Positions 1-12,271 of a DNA stretch of 64,000 bases are shown here, in pieces (position 1 is the first letter of the stretch; each line of letters begins with the position of its first letter). The notes under the pieces were generated by a model that saw nothing but the letters and a program-made list of their open reading frames with translations, searched no databases and had not been told where the DNA came from. The DNA is from Apostichopus japonicus. Taxonomy: Eukaryota; Echinodermata; Holothuroidea; Aspidochirotida; Stichopodidae. The stretch lies in NCBI RefSeq assembly GCF_037975245.1, contig NC_092562.1, forward strand, positions 8,039,001 through 8,103,000, written 5' to 3'. The position numbers were made by a program, and so were the translations under genes.

Positions 1-368
1 TGTGAGTTGCCAATAAATATATCTATGTTCTTGATTTTTTTGTGGTTTGGGTGAAAAATCATAAAGTGGGTTTTGTTTATATTCAAAGATAATTTATTTA
101 CTTGACACCAAGTAGAGAGTAATTCAAAATTTATAGTAGATGCAGCATGATTTATATCTTTGTGTTTATACAGTATACTGGTATCATCTGCGAAAAGTGT
201 AAAATACAAGGTGTTTGAACAATTTATAATATCATTTATATACAAAGAGAAAAGTAGTGGACCTAAAATTGACCCTTGTGGTACTCCACATGTAATTTTA
301 CTGAAATTAGAAATGATGATCCTTTGACTCAGAACTTTACTTGATCCCACTGAAACATATTTATTCCA
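1..368 (-). pseudogene. Non-LTR retrotransposon reverse transcriptase fragment
   Basis: Read on the minus strand from 368 down to 1, one frame stays open. It contains the ordered reverse-transcriptase blocks of LINE-type elements: TCGVPQGSILGPLLF, then LYINDI, then the catalytic LFADDTSIL box with its aspartate pair, then a lysine-rich NINKTHFMIF block. This order and wording are typical of Jockey/CR1-like non-LTR retrotransposons. Only the middle of the palm domain is present. In this frame a stop codon lies just upstream (about 369-371), and the other end runs off the window. Endonuclease, N-terminal RT and the 3' tail are not visible, so this is a truncated copy or one cut by the window edge. 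The exact clade cannot be fixed from about 120 residues. Confidence 0.85.
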
Positions 369-378
369 TTATTTCTAG

Positions 379-469
379 GTTCGTGCGAAAGAATAAAAGG
401 GAAGCTTAGATTGTGATAAATGGATTCAAAAAAAGCTGATTAAGTAATTAGGCAGTAAGTGGCATAGTA
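379..469. repeat. Dispersed repeat, copy 1 (partner at 31.1 kb)
   Basis: About 90 bases here, including GAAGCTTAGATTGTGATAAA and GGCAGTAAGTGG, recur with few differences at 31096-31186. This copy sits between the RT fragment and the left end of a hAT-like repeat. No coding capacity. The two copies may be parts of one unnamed interspersed element. Confidence 0.7.
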
Positions 470-1024
470 CAGGGGCGTATCCAGGATTTTCTAACCCAGG
501 GGCGCAAATTACTATCTAAGCGGGGCGCCACCATCGGTTGGCGCCCAGCGTACAAGAACATTTCTGGTTTTGATACCCCCAGATCACCGGAAATGGCACA
601 TCTCGGGCTTGAAAATGACCAACCAGATGTACACTTTTGCCTGAGAACCAAGTATTTCCCAATAGATTTGTTTTCATCCATAACCTTTTTGAAGTCACGC
701 ATCATGTTCGACCTCATCGCATCTCCAGTGAGTCATTGCTTTTGTAGGTGATTCTACGTCGCGGCCCACAATAACCGTCAGCCCCACTTTTTAAAGTTTC
801 AAGCCCATTATTTGTTCAGAATTTGTAAATTCACATTTCTCGTGAAATAAATTCACTTCTAAACATACCCATAATGTTGCACAAATTTTCATATATGGAC
901 AACCAATATAGAAAAAAAAACCTCCTTCAACCCCTAACAGAAAGGTCAAAATTGCACGAGTAAAGGGAAGTATGTTTATGAATGTTGGGCCAGGAAATTT
1001 TCGAAAATTCAGACACAGTTAATT
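470..1024. mobile_element. hAT-like element fragment with the ACTATCTAAGCGG motif
   Basis: It begins with CAGGGGCGTATCCAGG, the type of terminal sequence seen on other repeats in the window. At 512 it carries the block ACTATCTAAGCGGGGCGCC followed by a TTGGCGC...CAGCGTACAAGAA segment. The same block recurs near 1090, 25431, 25536, 26247 and 40266 and is a family hallmark. A possible right end, CTGGATACGCGCCTG, lies at 3146-3160, but the flanking 8-mers match only 4 of 8, so full extent is unproven. No intact ORF. Confidence 0.6.
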
Positions 1025-1032
1025 TATTGGTG

Positions 1033-1769
1033 CATGGGCGCAGATCAATCTTCTTGAATAATGGTGGGGACGCGTGTCTGTTCTCTGATACTATCTAAGC
1101 GGAGCGTAGCATACAATATTTGTTTTGGGGCAAATATACCTCCCAGATCGCCGGAAATAACACTTCCCAGACCCAATGATGCTCCCAAACCTCCTTAAGT
1201 TTTAGATATCATGGCTTAGAAATTTAGTTTTGGGAATACATGGGCGTCTGCAGAAAAAAATCAGGGGACAAATAATCCAAGTTGACTTTTGTATACGATG
1301 GGTCTGGGGTCCCCTCCCAGAAAACAATTATAGACTGCCGCAAATGCGTTTTTCGTCCTATATTTAACAACTGTGGATAAAAATAATAAAATGAGAACTG
1401 GACGTGAAGCTAGCTCAAATTGGCAACACACAGTGTGAGTTGTTAACGATTGTTTTGGTGGCAATCAGTCCGTTTTGCTGACCACAATTTACCAGTCTCG
1501 TGTATAGATTATGTTTCACATGATCGAATGTGTTAATACTGCAGCGGAGAAGTCACGCTTAACAGTGTCAATAGTAATAATTCTCGTCTTTTATAGCATG
1601 TCATTTGCACAGTGCTGGATCAAACTGCGCCAAAGTTCTATACAGGGGAATTTTAAATGCAACGTTTGGTCTCAAGACAACTTGGTGGGGACACGGTATA
1701 TCATGTCCCCGCCACTGAAAAAGTTGGTGAGGACGCGTCCCGCTGTCCCCGCCAGGATCTGCGCCCATA
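1033..1769. mobile_element. hAT-type MITE with perfect 8-bp target duplication
   Basis: The left end CATGGGCGCAGATC and the right end GGATCTGCGCCCATA are inverted copies. The 8 bases outside each end are identical: TATTGGTG at 1025-1032 and 1770-1777. An 8-bp duplication with short GC-rich inverted ends is the hAT signature. At 737 bp with no transposase ORF it must be non-autonomous. It carries a copy of the ACTATCTAAGCGGAGCG motif at about 1090. A small plus-strand ORF at 1511-1789 that looks signal-peptide-like runs through the right end and is probably fortuitous. Confidence 0.88.
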
Positions 1770-2051
1770 TATTGGTGCACAAATATTAAAACCTCTTATA
1801 ACGGCTGGTAAAAAACTTCGTTGAAGGAAATGAAAAAATTTATCAGATATTTCCGAAACCGAACACTACACACATAGACATACAGTTTGGAGGAAATTCA
1901 TCCTGGAACGCCATTTTCATGCTCACTGATATGATTTGATATCTGCTGTTTGCTTTAAAATTCGAATAATTGAAATAAGACTGAAATAAATAACTTTTAT
2001 CTGTTTATTGGCAATGTCCCACATTCTTTTCATTTCGAAAGACGCACAGTT

Positions 2052-2064
2052 TTATATATATATA

Positions 2065-2146
<82 letters not shown>
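2052..2146. repeat. (TA)n microsatellite
   Basis: Almost uninterrupted TA dinucleotides for about 95 bases. Together with the longer TA tract at 2433-2799 it flanks a 265-bp palindromic element. Confidence 0.97.
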
Positions 2147-2148
<2 letters not shown>

Positions 2149-2157
2149 CATAATATG

Positions 2158-2422
2158 TACCTTAGGTCGACAGTTTATGGTAAAAAAGTGTACCTTAGGT
2201 CAACAGTGTACCTTAGGTCGACATTTCAGTGTCGACCTAATGTTTTCACTACCATTTTAAGACACTTTTTTATTGTCGCAAATAGCTTTATAATGTTCTC
2301 CGTCCTCTAAAACGTTCATTTAAAAGTTTTGGTTAGGGTCGGTTCAGGGTTAGGGTTAGAAAAAAGGGTTAGGGTTAGATTAAATTTAGTGTGTAAGTCA
2401 ATGTAACTGTCGACCTAAGGTA
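2158..2422. mobile_element. 265-bp element with 17-bp perfect inverted ends inside TA repeats
   Basis: TACCTTAGGTCGACAGT at 2158-2174 is exactly inverted at 2406-2422. Internal copies of the same core occur near 2189, 2207 and 2231. Both flanks are (TA)n, so any TA target duplication is hidden in the microsatellite. The interior contains a few TTAGGG-like units at about 2330-2376. No coding capacity. It looks like a MITE, superfamily unknown. Confidence 0.75.
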
Positions 2423-2432
2423 GGATCCATAG

Positions 2433-2801
<369 letters not shown>

Positions 2802-2849
2802 TGAGAGAGGAAAAATGGAATGTCAAATATGGAGTTGTCGGTGTAAGGG

Positions 2850-3165
2850 GTAGGCTGAGGCGCACGCCCCTTCCGAAATCCTCGATCCGTCACTGGCTAC
2901 CCTGTGAATATAATAGGGAACAGCGCTGTAATTATGTCACAGTTCCTCTTTCTCTCCCCGATGTCTTGGCGTTTTTCTTCTGCTACCTCCTTTTCTCCCT
3001 TTCTACTTTTTCTCTCTTTCTTCTTTTTCTTTTCCCTTCCTTCCTCTCCTTCCTCTTCTTTTTCCCCCTCTTTTTTCCCTTTCTTCACTTTTCTTTTTCT
3101 CTCCTCTTTTTTTACCCGGGGGCGCACGCCCCCAACGCCCTCTCCCTGGATACGCGCCTGAGAGT
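2850..3165. mobile_element. Transposon ends around a polypyrimidine tract
   Basis: GGCGCACGCCCCTTCCGAAATCC...CGATCCGTCACTGG (2860-2895) and GGCGCACGCCCCC...CTGGATACGCGCCTG (3121-3160) both resemble right-hand ends of MITE-like DNA transposons with GCGCACGCCC blocks. Between them, 2941-3117 is almost pure pyrimidine (C/T) on the plus strand. Its minus-strand Lys/Glu-rich ORF is a by-product of that composition. Confidence 0.5.
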
Positions 3166-3224
3166 GTATGTTCAGCTGGCATTCACCAGCCAGCCATGTA
3201 GATGGTGAAGGGGGCTGGTAGTCC

Positions 3225-3480
3225 CAATATTGTGATATTGAGCCTTATGTTGTGGGCGGAGGTCATAGTCGTTTGAGTTCACCAGGGTCTAATTGTGGAA
3301 ACCATTGTTTATCACAATATTTTAACAAGGACAGATGTCATATTTAGTATGTAGATGTATCTATCACATTTAGTACAAGCAGCCAGTTGTTGAGGTCAAT
3401 GGTCATTTCAGGACAGCCTGTGTCATTGTGAATTATTGTTTGTCACATCACACTGCTTTTCACTGTATTACTAAGATCAA
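3225..3480. repeat. Single diverged unit of the AGGTCA-rich repeat
   Basis: ATATTTAGTATGTAGATG, ACATTTAGTACAAGCAGCC and GAGGTCAATGGTCATTTC match parts of the ~145-bp units tandemly repeated at 6355-7205. It is an isolated, diverged unit. Confidence 0.55.
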
Positions 3481-6350
3481 AATGACATCTAATGATCACC
3501 GTTTTATCTTTGTAACCATAACTTTCAAACAGCTATGAACAATGAAAGGATCTAATTGAAATGGAGTTATATTGTGAGAATTACGGTATACACACAGTCT
3601 CTATATAAATTACAAAGCCACTATCGTTTATGTCAGAGAATCTACCATATGACGAATAGCAGCAACCAATCAAAGCATTGGCTTCATATGATTTGCTTTA
3701 AACAAGAAGATATTCATTGTATGTGTGGCTAAATGTGTAAGACTGCATTGACTCCTTACATAAGTGCTCATTTTGGACACTCAAAGAGTAAACTTCAGAA
3801 ATGAGAGAACTGCCAAGCAAGATGATATACCAAATTGGAATTGGTCTCAAGTCCGAGTGCAGAAAACTGGACTCGAGTACTACATAAACGTGTCTATTAC
3901 ACATTTCTTTGTGGGTATACTGTACGAGTGGGATCTACATTAAATACGTGTTTGTTGCCACATTGTTCAGTTCAGTGGTGTTGTTATTGTTTGTTGTGTA
4001 GGGCAATCAATCTTGTAAAGCTTTATACAACAGACATATCCCTACCTGTGATTGATTAACGGTAAACTGTAACCGTAGGTGCTTTTTGTTTCTTAAAATC
4101 TGTGATGCATCTTACCAGGTAGAAACAATTAAACACAAGAACACTGTGATACAACAAATTTGAACACACTGTTAGTAACAGATGATGAAGCCACAAATGA
4201 AAGTATGAGTTCATGTATAAGAATTCAAAATAATAACAATTTTGGAAGCTATGAAAGTTTTAAAGAAAATGGTTACACATCTCTAAAAGAGTAATGGCGT
4301 TCCGTTATAACAATTCCTAATGCATATAACCACTTAATACACCTGCCGTTTTATCTGCAACTTTAAACCAGGGCCGAGTTGCAAAAAAAAATATTCATCT
4401 GTTTGCACAAATCGTAGATATAACCCTCAGTGTCAACGTGTTAATTGTGTAAACAAGAGTACAACGACACATGATTCGGGATTTGAGCAGGTTTCCAATA
4501 ACATGTTTTCGTACTTTTTGGAATAATATCTTTCTTTCAACTTCGCAAAAGAACCAACATTTCTTCCAATCCTTTGTATAGATGATTGAATTTGTTTCAA
4601 AACACATAAGTGATAACAATCAACCGCAAAGTAGAAGGTTAAAAACACTCACGTTACAAAGAAGTTTCATGCTGAAAGCAGTCAATGATGCGTTTCCAAA
4701 TTTCCTGTCATTTGTTTGGCTAATAGTCCCTACCATTGTCTGCAAACATTTTTGCATTTATCGTGCTCAATAAACACAACGTATTACGTTCAAATAACTT
4801 ATTTATATAGCGCATTATATACCGAAGGTCTCAATGCAACTAATTGTAACTTTGCTGTCCCGTGTAGAGATAGCAAAGTTTGCAGTATAGGCTCTCATAT
4901 GTGTGCACTCTCAAATATCACAGCGTGTATGGTTGGCCACAGTGGACAAAATTCAGAAATTATGACGACATATCAGGAGGCAGGACTTTTTTATGTCTAC
5001 ATAAAATTGATTTGATGTGGACATAAATTCAAATTAATGCTGGCATATATTCAAATAATGCTGGCACCGTACCGTACCAGCTGCGTACTGATAACGCAGT
5101 TGGCACCTTCCTCTTTCAATCTGTTTCAATCTGTGTGAATATTAATGTACATTTAAAGAGTTGTGTCTGTATTGCATGCATGGGCTACCACATTATGTCA
5201 AAATATTCTTGCTATGAGTTGCACTTCTCTTTATATAGTAAGTACACCTTGTAAAGGGTTTCAGTGCAAACACATGAATTTATTTGTAATCTAAGAAAAT
5301 ACATATAATATTAATGTCCCCACGCTTCCATAAGCATGAGTTGTATAATTTGCATTTAGGATTTTTAATATGCACATTATAAACCTATCACTATAGGATA
5401 TCCGGCGCACAAGCCAATGTTTTTGTCAGGGATCATTATAACTAAATATTGTGCGTTTCTGTATAGAGGTAATTTAAAGTGCATGTTTTCATGGAGGAAC
5501 GTGGGGACGCAAGTTTTTTCTGAGCGGACGCAAACAATTTTTAAGATGTTGTATCCCGCTGGCGCAACTCTTAAAATCCCGGTAACAATACTGAGAATAA
5601 TACTTGGTAGTATTATAAGATTTTTCTATTTGTACAGCTTTCTGCTGATTTCTCAAGTCTTGCTAATGGAAACCTGTGAAACTACATTCTTTTCATTCCT
5701 TGATCAACATCTGGACAGAATGTTAGACAAGTTTACTCAAAAAAGCTAAGGTTTCAATGCACACAAAATGCAAGCAAGCTGCAGAATGTTCAGGTTGGTT
5801 GTGCATGATATATTAATGGTAGTTTTATCATTTCAATTTGTATATGGTGGCATCCAATAAATATATGTTTGAACAAGAGTGGATAGAGGGTGTGGGTCGA
5901 ACCTCTCTTTAATAGCACTCAGCAATTCAAAAGAAACATGTCCTAGCTGTTAGATCTAGTTATAGTTTCAGTTTCCGTTCCTTCATTCCAGTATAAATAG
6001 CATAAAATACAATAATGTTTAATAAGAGAGAATAAAACGTGTGATAGAAAAATTCCATAAAAGCAATTAAAGGCAAATTAAAAGTTAGTAAAAAAGCAAC
6101 AATTTTCAAAGTGTTAGTCAACTGAAATAATAAGGAAATATCAATAAACATATATTAAATCAAATCATTTAAGATACCATTTTGAATAAAAAAAGATGCT
6201 CTGCATAGAAATGAATTTGTGATAATTTTAACCCAATATATGTTGGTGCTATTGCACGATGTCATAGAAGAATGATGCTTTCATCGGTTTGAGTGCATGT
6301 CTATGTTTGTATGTGTGGGTGGGTGCGTGCGTGTGGGTGTGTGTGCGCAT
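3480..6350. other. Intergenic or intronic DNA without recognisable genes
   Basis: Stop-rich, AT-rich sequence with only short ORFs. A Cys-containing ORF at 4716-5015 does not have EGF spacing, and its start overlaps a dispersed TATAGCGCATTATATACC-type repeat at about 4800-4835. A GT-rich stretch lies at 6305-6352. I see no splice-framed exon with domain homology. Confidence 0.6.
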
Positions 6351-6354
6351 GTGA

Positions 6355-7205
6355 TGCCAAGCTTGTAAATACATTATATCTCAAGAAATGAAAGTTGGAC
6401 CAACTTCATGTTTGGTGTGTAGATGAACCACATTGAGTACAAGAAGCCTATTGTTTTCTGTGGAGCTCAAAGGTCACTTGGGGTCACCAGGGTCAAAATG
6501 TGGAACCTTGTAAGCATAATATCTCAAGAAGGGAACCTTGGTCAAACTTCATATTTGCTGTGTAAACCTACTACATTTAAAACAAGAAGCCTATTGTTTT
6601 CTATGGAGGTCAAAGGTCATTTAGGGTCACTAGGGGTCAATTTGTGTCCAAACCATGTAAAACACGATAGCTTAAGAAAAGAAGCTTGGGCAAACCTCAT
6701 ATTTAGTGTGTAGAAGTACCACATTGAGTACAGGAAGCCTATTGTTTTCGATGGAGGTCAAAGGTCATTTAGGGTCACCTGGGTCAAATTGTGAAAACCT
6801 TGTAAACACAATAGCTCAAGAAAGGAAGCTTGGGCATACCTCATATTTAGTGTGTAGAAGTACCACATTGAGTACAGGAAACCTATTGTTTTTGGTGGAG
6901 GGCAAAGGTCTTTTGGGGTCACCAGAGGTCAAATTTTGAAAACCTTTTAAACACGATATCACAAGAAGGGAAAGTCTGACCAATTCATATTTAGTGTGTA
7001 GACGTACCACATTGAGTACAGAAAGCCTATTAAATGTTTTTGGTGTAGGTCAAAGGATATTTGTGGACAACAGGTCAAATTGTGACATCCTTGTAAACAT
7101 ATATCTCAAGAAAGGACAGATCTCATATTTGGTTTGTAGATGTACCATATTAAATTTAAGGAGCCTATTATTGCTTTTGTGGAAGTTAAAGGTCATTTGA
7201 AGTCA
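6355..7205. repeat. Tandem array of about six ~145-bp units rich in AGGTCA/GGGTCA
   Basis: Each unit reads roughly: TCTCAAGAA, CATATTTAGTGTGTAG, CCACATTGAGTACA, AGCCTATTGTTTT, then AAAGGTCATTTAGGGTCACC and GGGTCAAATT. Units begin near 6420, 6565, 6710, 6855, 7000 and 7135, with divergence growing toward the right. The ORFs at 6423-6939 are repeat translations. Related single units occur at 3225-3480, 42550-42960, 52400-52640 and 56790-57560, so this is an interspersed family that has expanded here. Confidence 0.9.
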
Positions 7206-7854
7206 GCAAATGCCAAGCATTACTCACTCCCCTGTAGCATTTACTTCACTCCCTTCTTGCATTTTTGCATTCTGGTTATAATCTGTTAGACTTTTGAATA
7301 CACAATTTTTGGCAACATTGGCACACTTTCTATTAGTTAAGAGAAGGTCAATAGTGTACGAAAACTACAGGTATCCCCTCACTTCGCCAACTGTGTTCAA
7401 TATGCTTACGTAGCTGCACTGGTAGACACTGTAGTTGCCATGTTTTGTAAGAAGAATTTAAACACTTTTTCCAATCGCAATTTTAATCTACAAGACCTTA
7501 ACAAAAATGGCCAATATTTCCACAGTGAAAAAGGAAACATCTGTTTAGTATTTTGGGAATTAACTTTACACACGTTACATTGCTGGAAGTCAGGCAAAAT
7601 TCTCCCATTGCTTCGAACATTTTGTACTGCCGACCTTTACATGAATAACTCTTTCTATTTCTGATGAAATCTGATCACAATCGATGAAATCACATAGTTG
7701 AAGAACAAACAGAACTATAAAGCGCCGAGAAATCAACAAGGTGGTATCATTTGTACCGTCTTCCATTAAAAGTTCAACCTTAAATTCCCTTAGTCTCGCA
7801 AATTAAACAAATACCATCATATCTGTCCTTCTTCACCCTTCTGTTGGTTTTTAG

Positions 7855-8106
7855 TTGATACCACTTCTCCAGATATTTTTTATTGTCCCACCAACGTGTT
7901 TGAGCGGGTAGAGCTGGGAAGTCTAGGGACACCTGTTGCCTGGACCGAACCGAACGCTACAGATGCCTCAGGACTAGCCATTCTGCAAGATCGATCGCAC
8001 ACGCCCGGGACTTTCTTTGTGGTGGGACATACGCAGGTTACGTATACCTTCAGTGATCCTGCCGGTAACCAAGCTATCTGTGCTTTTACTGTTATTGTGG
8101 TGACTA
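7855..8106 (+). CDS. HYR (hyalin repeat) domain exon 1 of a receptor-like gene
   Basis: The exon follows a TTTTTAG acceptor and ends at an A|GTAAGT donor. Both sides are phase 1, the usual state for shuffled extracellular modules. The translation begins (V)DTTSPDIFYCPTN, passes VAWTEPNATDASG and ends TYTFSDPAGNQAICAFTVIVV. That is the complete HYR layout: a DTxPPxI-CP start, a central WxxPxAxDxSG, and a Y-x-F-x-D-x-x-G-N end with paired cysteines. HYR domains are extracellular immunoglobulin-like folds used in adhesion. No signal peptide exon for this gene is visible upstream, so its 5' end is missing or outside the window. Confidence 0.88.
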
Positions 8107-11100
8107 GTAAGTGAATCATCTATTTGGTGTTTAAGTCCACTATTACATTATTGTCTTGTTACTTGTAATGAAATGTTGGCATGTGTCTACCTATTAAAGT
8201 ATGGACTGACATCTTGCGTAAAATTGCAATTCATGTGAAGGTGGTTCATTCAAATTTACAATATGAGTTGAGGAATTATCCACATATTTAACAAAGTTTG
8301 GACATAATGAGTGGCATGAAGATAGTCAATAGGAGGAAAAAGGGTGGGAGTGGGCTAGTGCTGATAGTTGATTCTTTCTTTTGTAGTATATTAATCGCAT
8401 AGCTCTTCTCGCGATTACTATGTTAACTCGGTTACAGTTATGACGTCATTGTAGTAATAATGATGACGACTGATATATTTGATTACAGACCTTTAATGAG
8501 GTTTTAAAGCAACAAAACACAACCAGCAAAACAATATCATTACAGTCACTACTGTCATTTTTATATTGCAGAAATAGTTAGAACAAATCTTTCTCCATGT
8601 CAGTCTTCATTTGTTCTTTCGTGTCTTAATGTTTGGTGTCTAAAACATGTTAAAACATCTACCAAACAAAACCTGTGAACAATTTTCAATCTGCAACGTT
8701 TCATAAAATCCTTCACAGTAAATCAAGAACTTTCGAATGAATCTACGAGGCTACTACAACTTCTAGCACTAATTAAAGCAAATATGTAAGCAATGAATAG
8801 ATGTTACACTTGCAGCAGTTTGATGATTAGTATTCAAGAGTTTTCTGTAGGACGTACTAGGCTAGGCTCTAGCCCAGCGTGATAGCAGGCACATATTCTG
8901 CACATTGAAATTAAACTACACCGCAATCGAAACTCGCCCAGTCATCTGATGAATGTGAACCAGGTCAGTAATGAAGTAATTGTAAACATGTTTGAAGAAA
9001 TAACAAATACTTTAGCGATCGTTGTCATGCCCTTTAATTTATTTATAGTTTGCACCTGTTAGTAATTAAGTGTCCTTCATCCTTAGATGGAAAGCAGGTC
9101 TGGCTATAAGGTCTCATGGGTCACATTAGTCTGGCCACTGTGCATTATTCCTTTCTGTCTATGATCATAAAGAGCTGTCTAAGGTCATATTTGAGATTTT
9201 CTCCCTCAGCTATCCCTGTAATTTTCACATTAGTTCAATTGTTTTTTTGTTTTTTTGTTGATGATCTGGTCATGTGCATAGTTTTTTTTTCTCTTTTTTT
9301 TTAAATTTCTCTTGCAACTATAACTTAACATAATATAGCACTCTAATGGTGACTTAGTGAAAATTCCTAGAAAAAACTAAAAAGTATTTATTTTAATACA
9401 TTCTGAAGTTGTAAAAAATGATACCAAGGGTACCAATATTTCCTCCAAACACTGCTTTTCATATTACGCAACAAAATGTTTTTTTGTAGTAGAAAATAGT
9501 CCCTCAGAAACAATAGTAACTTATTCTCCAGTGGAATTTCTTTCCGTACTTTGCTGTTGAAAATGAATTTCTTAACTTAAATTATAATCAAATTCAAAAT
9601 TATAATCAATAGTTCAATTGTTTGTGACAGTTTGTTTTAGCAGGTTGTTCACTGCATTATCCAGTTTTGTGTATTGGTGGCAACACTGTTTTGTTTATTT
9701 TCTAGAATGTAGGAAATTACCGTCACTAAGGTGTCATCAATTGTTTAGAATGTTGACCACATATTAGGATTTTTAATCACCTTAATTATCAGCAACTCAG
9801 TATGTACCATTAGAGCATAGTCACATGCTATGTGCTTGCTCACCTTTTAAATCACATGGTTATCAAGTCTTTATCAGGTAATGTATCTAGCAGTATACAG
9901 TACTTCATGTTCTAATATACTTATTTAGCCTTTGTAGTTTCTATCTTCCAGTTCATGGGTGTTATTGGATGGATCGTTATGTTAATCAGTTAGTTAATCT
10001 GAAGGTAAATTTTTGTAGTATTGCTATTAGAGGTAACCTACTTTATTCTTGTCTCTTTCATACTCAGTCAAAGTTATGCTATTTTCATTATAACCGACAT
10101 CTTTTGCACAATGTTGTTCTTAGTACAATCATCATCATATTTACTTTAGTAATTAATCTTGTAAAGCTGTAGTATTATTTTGAATCATTTATCTTGTTTC
10201 ACAGTTTTACCACATAAATACAAGTTGGGAAATTCCGAAAGCTACATATGTCTTATTCAACACGAGTGAGGGCAGCACAATCTTAAAAGATTTATAAGCT
10301 ACAAACTAGCGCAATGGTTAAACATTGCTAGGACTGAATGTTGCATTGCAGAACAAGCGTATTACTGACAAGCAAACTTATGAATATCGAACCGGAGCAG
10401 GTGTTTGCCAGTTTTAACACAGCACAGTGCTAGTGTAGTACTGTGGGAACCTGTTTACTTTTGCAACATTTGCTGACAAACTGCTTTAGTGTTGTTTTTG
10501 AAAGGTTAGGCTATATCAAAAGCTAATTATGTGTAGTGCTAGCTGCTAGTCGAGTAATCGCAGCTTACTTTGTAAGCGCGATAAATCGAACTTCCAAAGT
10601 GTAATGAAGAATAATGAAGTACGTCATAGGGTTAAATTAAAAAATCTTCATATGCTAATAACTTCGAAACGAAAAGTCAGAACTTCTTTATACTTGGTAT
10701 TAATATGTCGTTCAATGTGATATGTGATATGCACATTTATTAGGGGACAGGGCTTGAGTTGATTTTTGCTAAAAATAGCTTGTAAACATGGTAAGTTAAC
10801 ATATTTAGTAGGTAGGTCCACAGTCAGTGAAAGAACCTTGCTGATCAATTTAATGAACAACGACGAAAGGTTGGGATTATAATCTGAATTGGCAAGGAAT
10901 AACAATAAGCCCATTGGCTTCCTGTTTGTTGTTTCTTGTTTGTGTTCTTTGCTTTATTCCTTATGGAGTCTTTCCTTCCTTTCTTGTATGGGAGTGTTCT
11001 ATTTTGGGTTTAGCCATAAGGCGTCTTAGAACCACTTTCACAACCCATAAATAAATGATATGAAGTGAAAGCCAGCCCATATGTCAATTTGTTTGCGGTT

Positions 11101-11301
11101 ACTATAGCTTAGTGCATGTTAGTTATACCAGGAAAGTTATGCTCTTAGTAAAGAAAACAACAAATTAGGCTGAAACGTCTTCTATTATGCTCTTATGCTC
11201 TTATTCATATTTTGAATTGTTACAACAGTTTTTTGTCTTGTACTTTTCATTCCATCATGAAGAATATCTAAAATCGTTAAATTTCTTTATTTTTTTTACA
11301 G
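8107..11301 (+). other. Intron between HYR exons
   Basis: About 3.2 kb, AT-rich, GTAAGT donor to TTTTTTTACAG acceptor. I see no further HYR or EGF module. ORFs at 9116-9304, 9969-10172 and 10648-10914 (minus) lack recognisable domains. Confidence 0.6.
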
Positions 11302-11547
11302 TCGACACAAAACCTCCGATGTGTACTGGCCTTCCAGCTGATATCGTACGATTTGTGGAGCTAGGTTCTCCTGGTGATTTTGGAGTCACTTGGTCGTTAC
11401 CAACCTGTGCTGATGCTTCCAACACAGGTCGTATATTGACCAGTAGTGCTGATCCCTTGGACTTCTTCCCCATTGGTACAACATACACTTGCATTGATAA
11501 TGCTTCTCTTACATCGAACTGCTCCTTCATGGTTGATATACAAAACG
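11302..11547 (+). CDS. HYR domain exon 2
   Basis: Phase 1 to phase 1 exon: acceptor TTTTTTTACAG, donor G|GTGAGA. Joining A from the previous exon to TC gives IDTKPPMCTGLPADI, then VTWSLPTCADASNTG and FPIGTTYTCIDNASLTSNCSFMVDI. This is a second HYR module with the expected WxxPxCxDxSG block and the C-terminal Tyr-x-Cys-x-Asp...Asn-Cys-x-Phe pattern. The reading frame is continuous with the 7855 exon and with the 12234 exon, so the three belong to one transcript. Confidence 0.88.
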
Positions 11548-12233
11548 GTGAGATTATGAATGTAACATACTAAAGCCTCTTTAAGTTACAATATTTTTAC
11601 AAGATACCTGACAAGTGGTAGAGGGGGTGGCAGAAGAGGGTGCAATAGGGAAAGAAACGGGTGGGAGTGGGCACAAACTTGCAAGTGAATGGGGGGGGGG
11701 GGTATGTGACTTTGGTTTAAGGGGGCAAACCTTAAATGTACATCAAAACTTTTCAGCAAAATGAAGGCATTGGTGTGAACATGATCATTTTGGTACTAAT
11801 TGTGAAGACAGCAATGAATATGTCAACTGAGAACAACATTTGTCACAAATCTGCTTCAAAAATTTATGTAAAACATTGGAATTTCTCTTGAAATCCCTTT
11901 CATGCCTCTTTGTGATTAAATTGTATCAAATTAGAAGAACTTTTGACTGGTGCCTTCAAACAGCAGGATGATGAAGTGGGGGGGGGGGATGGCTATATAT
12001 AAAGGTTTGTTTTGGTATTTCATGGGATTTGTGATGATGACAACGGTGAATCAAATTCGTTTTGAGCAAACTGATGCCTTACTGTTCTAGACAGGGTGAT
12101 TGCAAGACTTAAGAGAAGAGGTTCCAATACAATGCCTTATTATGATTTATTGATTGTTTTCACTACGCTCACTTCCCCAAATGTTTCAGAACTAGTTCTT
12201 TCCTGATATGAACATTTTCTCTCATTACTTTAG

Positions 12234-12271
12234 GGATGGAGCTTGAAATTCAACTCATGGATATTATTAAT
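12234..12271 (+). CDS. Short linker exon after the HYR domains
   Basis: A 38-base exon between TTTAG and GTAAGT. It begins in phase 1, matching the HYR exon end, and finishes in phase 0, giving (G)MELEIQLMDIIN. The next exon also starts in phase 0 and continues TITRENTTTKEVV, so the frame is kept. Alone it carries no recognisable domain; it fits the stretch leading into the GAIN-like region. Confidence 0.65.

Noticed and set aside
1511-1789. ORF with a hydrophobic, signal-peptide-like stretch
   Set aside because: It runs across the right end of a hAT MITE with a perfect target duplication, so it is not a host exon.
2330-2376. TTAGGG units as an interstitial telomere
   Set aside because: Only a handful of imperfect units inside a small palindromic element; too few for a telomeric relic.
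2897-3127. Minus-strand Lys/Glu-rich ORF
   Set aside because: It is the antisense of the polypyrimidine tract and has no domain; low-complexity artefact.
4716-5015. Cysteine-containing ORF as an EGF module
   Set aside because: Cysteine spacing does not fit EGF and the 5' part overlaps a dispersed TATAGCGC repeat.
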